A DNA stretch of 64,000 bases, taken from the NCBI RefSeq assembly GCF_011043775.1, contig NZ_JAAKXY010000005.1, forward strand, positions 248,001-312,000, read 5' to 3'. The DNA is from Natronolimnobius sp. AArcel1. Lineage in GTDB: Archaea > Halobacteriota > Halobacteria > Halobacteriales > Natrialbaceae. Position numbers and translations under genes: made by a program. The notes beneath the pieces were generated by a model. It did no database searches and was not told where the DNA came from. It saw only the letters and a list, made by a program, of their open reading frames with translations. The first letter of the stretch is position 1; each line of letters starts with the position of its first letter. This document shows positions 61,546 to 64,000 of this stretch, in pieces.

Positions 61546-62775
61546 ATGTACGACACGATTCTCGTACCGACCGACGGGAGTTCCGTGGCAGAAGACGCCG
61601 GAACGTACGCGATCCGACTCGCTGAGCGCTTCGACGCGGCCCTGCACGTCGTCTCGGTTCTCGAGCGTGGACTCATTGGCGGCGACGACGAAAACGGGGG
61701 CGAACGGGCCGTCGAAGAACTAGCCGATCAAGCGCGGGACCGCGACCTCGAGGTGACGACCGAACTTCGCGAGCAGGACGACGACGTGCACGAAGAGATT
61801 CTCGCATCGGCCGACGAACACGATTTGGACCTGATCGTGATGGGAACGACCGGCCGCAGCGGAATCGGCCGGTTCCTCCTGGGCAGCGTTGCCGAGCAGA
61901 CACTGCAAGAGTCGTCCGTTCCGGTCGCGACAGTCCACGAAGAGACGAACCTCGAGGGCGAGTTCGATCGCATCCTGGTACCGACAGACGGGAGCCACAG
62001 CGCGGAACGGGCCCTCGAGCACGCCGTTGACCTTGCGGTCGAAACGGGTTCGCGGCTCCACATCGTTCACGTCAGTGACGAGGAAGCCGTCGACGGCGCC
62101 GAGACAATCGACCTCTCGAGCGACGACGAGGTCGGCCTTGAGCCGGTCGACGACGCACTCGAGCAGTTGCGCGAGTCACCGCTGGAGACCGTCGACATCT
62201 CGGTACCCGACGGTCGTGTCGACCAGCAGATTTTGGCGGTCGCGGCCACGCACGACGCCGACTGCATCGTGATGGGGACCCACGGCGAGACCGGCCTGCG
62301 GCGCTACCTCCTTGGGAGCACGACCGAACGCGTCGTCCGCTTTGCCGGCGTGCCGGTGATCGGCATCAGTGCACCGCGAGCCGAGGCCGTGACCGTCGAA
62401 TACCTCGATTACCAGGTCGTCGACGAACGCGGGTGGTCACTCGAGGATGCCGACCTCCTCGAGCGGGCTGCGGAGGCTGACCTCGACAAGACGGCACACG
62501 GCACCCTCGAGGTGTCTCGCGACGAGTACATCCTCGACGCGTCCGAGGCGGCGGGGCACGACTGGCCGTTTCACTGCCGGGCCGGTGGCTGCGTGAACTG
62601 TGCTGCCGTGTTGCTCGAGGGGGAAGTCGAGATGGACGTTCAGCGGAGCCTCTCGGAGGACGAAGTCGAAGAAAAGAGGTTCCGGTTGACATGCGTGGCC
62701 ACGCCAGCGAGCGACTCCATCAAACTGGTCTACGGGGCGAAACACCTCGACGAGCTTCGAGATCGTGTCATCTAG
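61546..62775 (+). CDS. USP-USP-2Fe-2S ferredoxin fusion protein
   Basis: A 409-residue three-domain protein. USP1 is residues 1-133 (ILVPTDGSS, loop VMGTTGRSGIGRFLLGSVAE); USP2 is about 141-275 (ILVPTDGSHSAERALEHAVD, loop MGTHGETGLRRYLLGSTTER); the C-terminal about 282-409 is a halobacterial plant-type ferredoxin. The ferredoxin begins VEYLDYQVVDERGW and keeps all four Fe-S cysteines: Cys344, Cys349, Cys352 (CRAGGCVNC) and Cys383 (RLTC). ATG 61546 is used. Both USP domains keep the full ATP loop. A heme membrane protein gene follows 74 bases later. A link between ATP-sensing and electron transfer is likely but unproven. Confidence 0.9.
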   Translation: MYDTILVPTDGSSVAEDAGTYAIRLAERFDAALHVVSVLERGLIGGDDENGGERAVEELADQARDRDLEVTTELREQDDDVHEEILASADEHDLDLIVMGTTGRSGIGRFLLGSVAEQTLQESSVPVATVHEETNLEGEFDRILVPTDGSHSAERALEHAVDLAVETGSRLHIVHVSDEEAVDGAETIDLSSDDEVGLEPVDDALEQLRESPLETVDISVPDGRVDQQILAVAATHDADCIVMGTHGETGLRRYLLGSTTERVVRFAGVPVIGISAPRAEAVTVEYLDYQVVDERGWSLEDADLLERAAEADLDKTAHGTLEVSRDEYILDASEAAGHDWPFHCRAGGCVNCAAVLLEGEVEMDVQRSLSEDEVEEKRFRLTCVATPASDSIKLVYGAKHLDELRDRVI

Positions 62776-62849
62776 TGGTTCGTACCGGGAATAGTTTTAT
62801 TCGAGCGATCGGTGATCGTGTGATCACAACCATGTGATACGGTACTATC

Positions 62850-63500
62850 ATGACGGCAGATACCAATAACGAACTCACCCATCACCTGGGCGTGGCGGTC
62901 GGTAGCATCGTCGTAGCGATCCTGCTGTGGGTCGTCGGATACGGGGAGCAGCGCGTCGTCGCAGCGATTCCCTTCTTCATCCTGTTTGTGGTGATGATTA
63001 TCGGCCCGCTGGTCCGCATCCGGCCGTCGATTAGGCGTCGGTTTTCCGGAAACTTCCCCGTCAACTGGCGATCGGAACTGGGCATCTGGTTTGCCATCTG
63101 GTCGGTCGTCCATGTGCTGTTCGTCTTCTGGGCCCGCGACTGGGACGTCGTCGGCTACCTGGTCGATATGAGTCCGTGGGCGTTCGGTGCCATGGTCGCC
63201 GTCCTCATCGCGATCGTGCTGGCGGTTACGTCCAACAACAAGGCCTACGACTATCTCGGGCCGAAAGCCTGGAAGTGGCACCAGAGCCACGGCACCTACG
63301 TCATCTTCTGGCTCGTTGCCGTCCACGGCTACGATCGGGCGTACCTCCGGCCGTACGAGGAGCTAGGGTTTCTCTCGGATGATCCGCTCCACCTGCTTTA
63401 CCTCGCGATGATCGTCATCGTCGTCGCGCTCCACGTGATCGCGTTCGCTGCGGTCGTCTCCGAGTACCGGAAGACCGGCGAGTACCCGCCAGATCTGTGA
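62850..63500 (+). CDS. Ferric-reductase-like heme membrane protein
   Basis: A 216-residue membrane protein with about six spans. Histidines in AIWSVVHVLFVFW, WKWHQSHGTYVIFWLVAVHG and VVALHVIAF are placed like the heme ligands of the ferric reductase-like/YedZ (MsrQ) domain. There is no FAD/NAD module, so it would pass electrons between quinones or a soluble carrier and another partner. It lies 74 bases after the USP-USP-ferredoxin gene on the same strand, making that ferredoxin a candidate electron donor. Confidence 0.82.
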   Translation: MTADTNNELTHHLGVAVGSIVVAILLWVVGYGEQRVVAAIPFFILFVVMIIGPLVRIRPSIRRRFSGNFPVNWRSELGIWFAIWSVVHVLFVFWARDWDVVGYLVDMSPWAFGAMVAVLIAIVLAVTSNNKAYDYLGPKAWKWHQSHGTYVIFWLVAVHGYDRAYLRPYEELGFLSDDPLHLLYLAMIVIVVALHVIAFAAVVSEYRKTGEYPPDL

Positions 63501-63628
63501 TTTCGGTCAGAACAGCCGCCTCGAGTCGACCTCGACCCCGCTCTGGAGTGAAACCGAAGGCCGCGTCGCCAAGGTCGATGCGGCGGTCGCGAACGTCTCA
63601 ACCCGAACCGCCGAAGCGATCCGACGGA

Positions 63629-64000
63629 TCAGTACCGTTCGAAGTATCGATCCTGAACCTTCACGAAGACGGCCATCAGTAATGCAAAGAGTATCGCTGC
63701 GACGGCTATTTGGACCCAGTGGACGAGCGCGAGCGGTTCGACGTCGAACAGGAGTTGGCCAGTCGACGTGTAGAGGACGAGCAACTGGAGCGTGACGGCA
63801 ACGGCCACCGCGATCACGAGCCAGCGGTTCGTAAAGAGCCCAAGCCCGTAGCGGTAGCGGATTGCCTGAATACGGACGATTTCGAAGACGACAAAGCCGG
63901 TAAACACCATCGTCTGGGCGAGTTCGCGGCTGGGCTCGTAATCGGGGCTCCAGCCGATGACTGCACCAAGCACGTCGTATCCCGGCACGAGTTCACCGTA
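63629..64000 (-). CDS. Cation-transporting P-type ATPase, C-terminal part (gene runs off window)
   Basis: The frame is open to the window edge and encodes the last transmembrane helices of a P-type cation ATPase: TMVFTGFVVFEIVRIQAIRY, LGLFTNRWLVIAVAVAVTLQ and LLFDVEPLALVHWVQIAVAA. The start is beyond 64000. This C-terminal pattern (an ARTMVFTG-type helix, then NRWL) is that of Ca2+/Na+-type (P2) ATPases. It is incomplete, so the ion cannot be stated. Confidence 0.85.
   Translation of the reverse strand, partial: YGELVPGYDVLGAVIGWSPDYEPSRELAQTMVFTGFVVFEIVRIQAIRYRYGLGLFTNRWLVIAVAVAVTLQLLVLYTSTGQLLFDVEPLALVHWVQIAVAAILFALLMAVFVKVQDRYFERY

Overview
The window is chromosomal-type DNA from a halophilic archaeon (class Halobacteria). 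The evidence is a TFB-type initiation factor gene (22468-23433), a HalOD1-domain protein, a halobacterial 2Fe-2S ferredoxin domain, Tat-type lipoprotein signals with FAGC/LAGC lipoboxes, very acidic proteins, and TATA-like boxes about 25-30 bases before start codons with little or no leader. I cannot name the species from the sequence alone.

Layout. 0.1-5.8 kb: an IclR-controlled catabolic cluster (M20 amidohydrolase, glutamine-amidotransferase-like enzyme, Na+/solute symporter, DUF1028 enzyme). It also contains three small genes joined to their neighbours by ATGA overlaps or gaps of 1-4 bases. 5.8-12.1 kb: a worn region with a tyrosine recombinase, a frameshifted class V aminotransferase, a thioredoxin remnant and an intact HTH-M20 peptidase pair. 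12.1-15.7 kb: a sulfur-handling module (two YeeE/YedE half-transporters and a rhodanese-persulfide dioxygenase, divergent from TusA, DsrE-like and HalOD1 genes). 15.9-18.2 kb: an arsenic module (ArsR, RidA, ACR3). 18.4-24.7 kb: PadR regulator, a cluster of three perfect hairpins, membrane proteins, TFB and a saccharopine-dehydrogenase-like enzyme.

25.2-35.8 kb: two glycerophosphodiesterase genes flanking a dead IS6-family element, then a HAD phosphatase/MgtC pair and a complete UgpB-A-E-C-type ABC importer followed by a divergent Orc1/Cdc6-like ATPase. Together these suggest uptake and hydrolysis of glycerophosphodiesters or glycerol 3-phosphate. 36.0-46.5 kb: an Opp/Dpp-type ABC importer with a Gfo/Idh/MocA oxidoreductase, a TrmB-type regulator and a ThuA-like protein, a context that points to a sugar or sugar derivative rather than peptides. 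47.0-48.4 kb: a solo TnpB element with matched hairpins at both ends.

48.6-62.8 kb: a stress island with six intact universal stress protein (USP) genes, CBS-domain proteins (one with an HPF-like C-terminus), a phosphoribosyltransferase divergent from a dienelactone-hydrolase-like protein, DUF2267, a cupredoxin, glycerol dehydrogenase, a diacylglycerol-kinase-like enzyme and a PAC2 protein. One of the six USP genes is a USP-USP-ferredoxin fusion, followed by a ferric-reductase-like heme membrane protein. The window ends inside a P-type ATPase gene.

The most unusual items are the USP-USP-2Fe-2S ferredoxin fusion, the overlapped micro-genes of the first cluster, a new-looking family of about 85-bp miniature inverted-repeat elements (three copies: 27622, 49486, 51636), the hairpin cluster at 18852-18926, and the Orc1/Cdc6-like ATPase attached to the Ugp operon.
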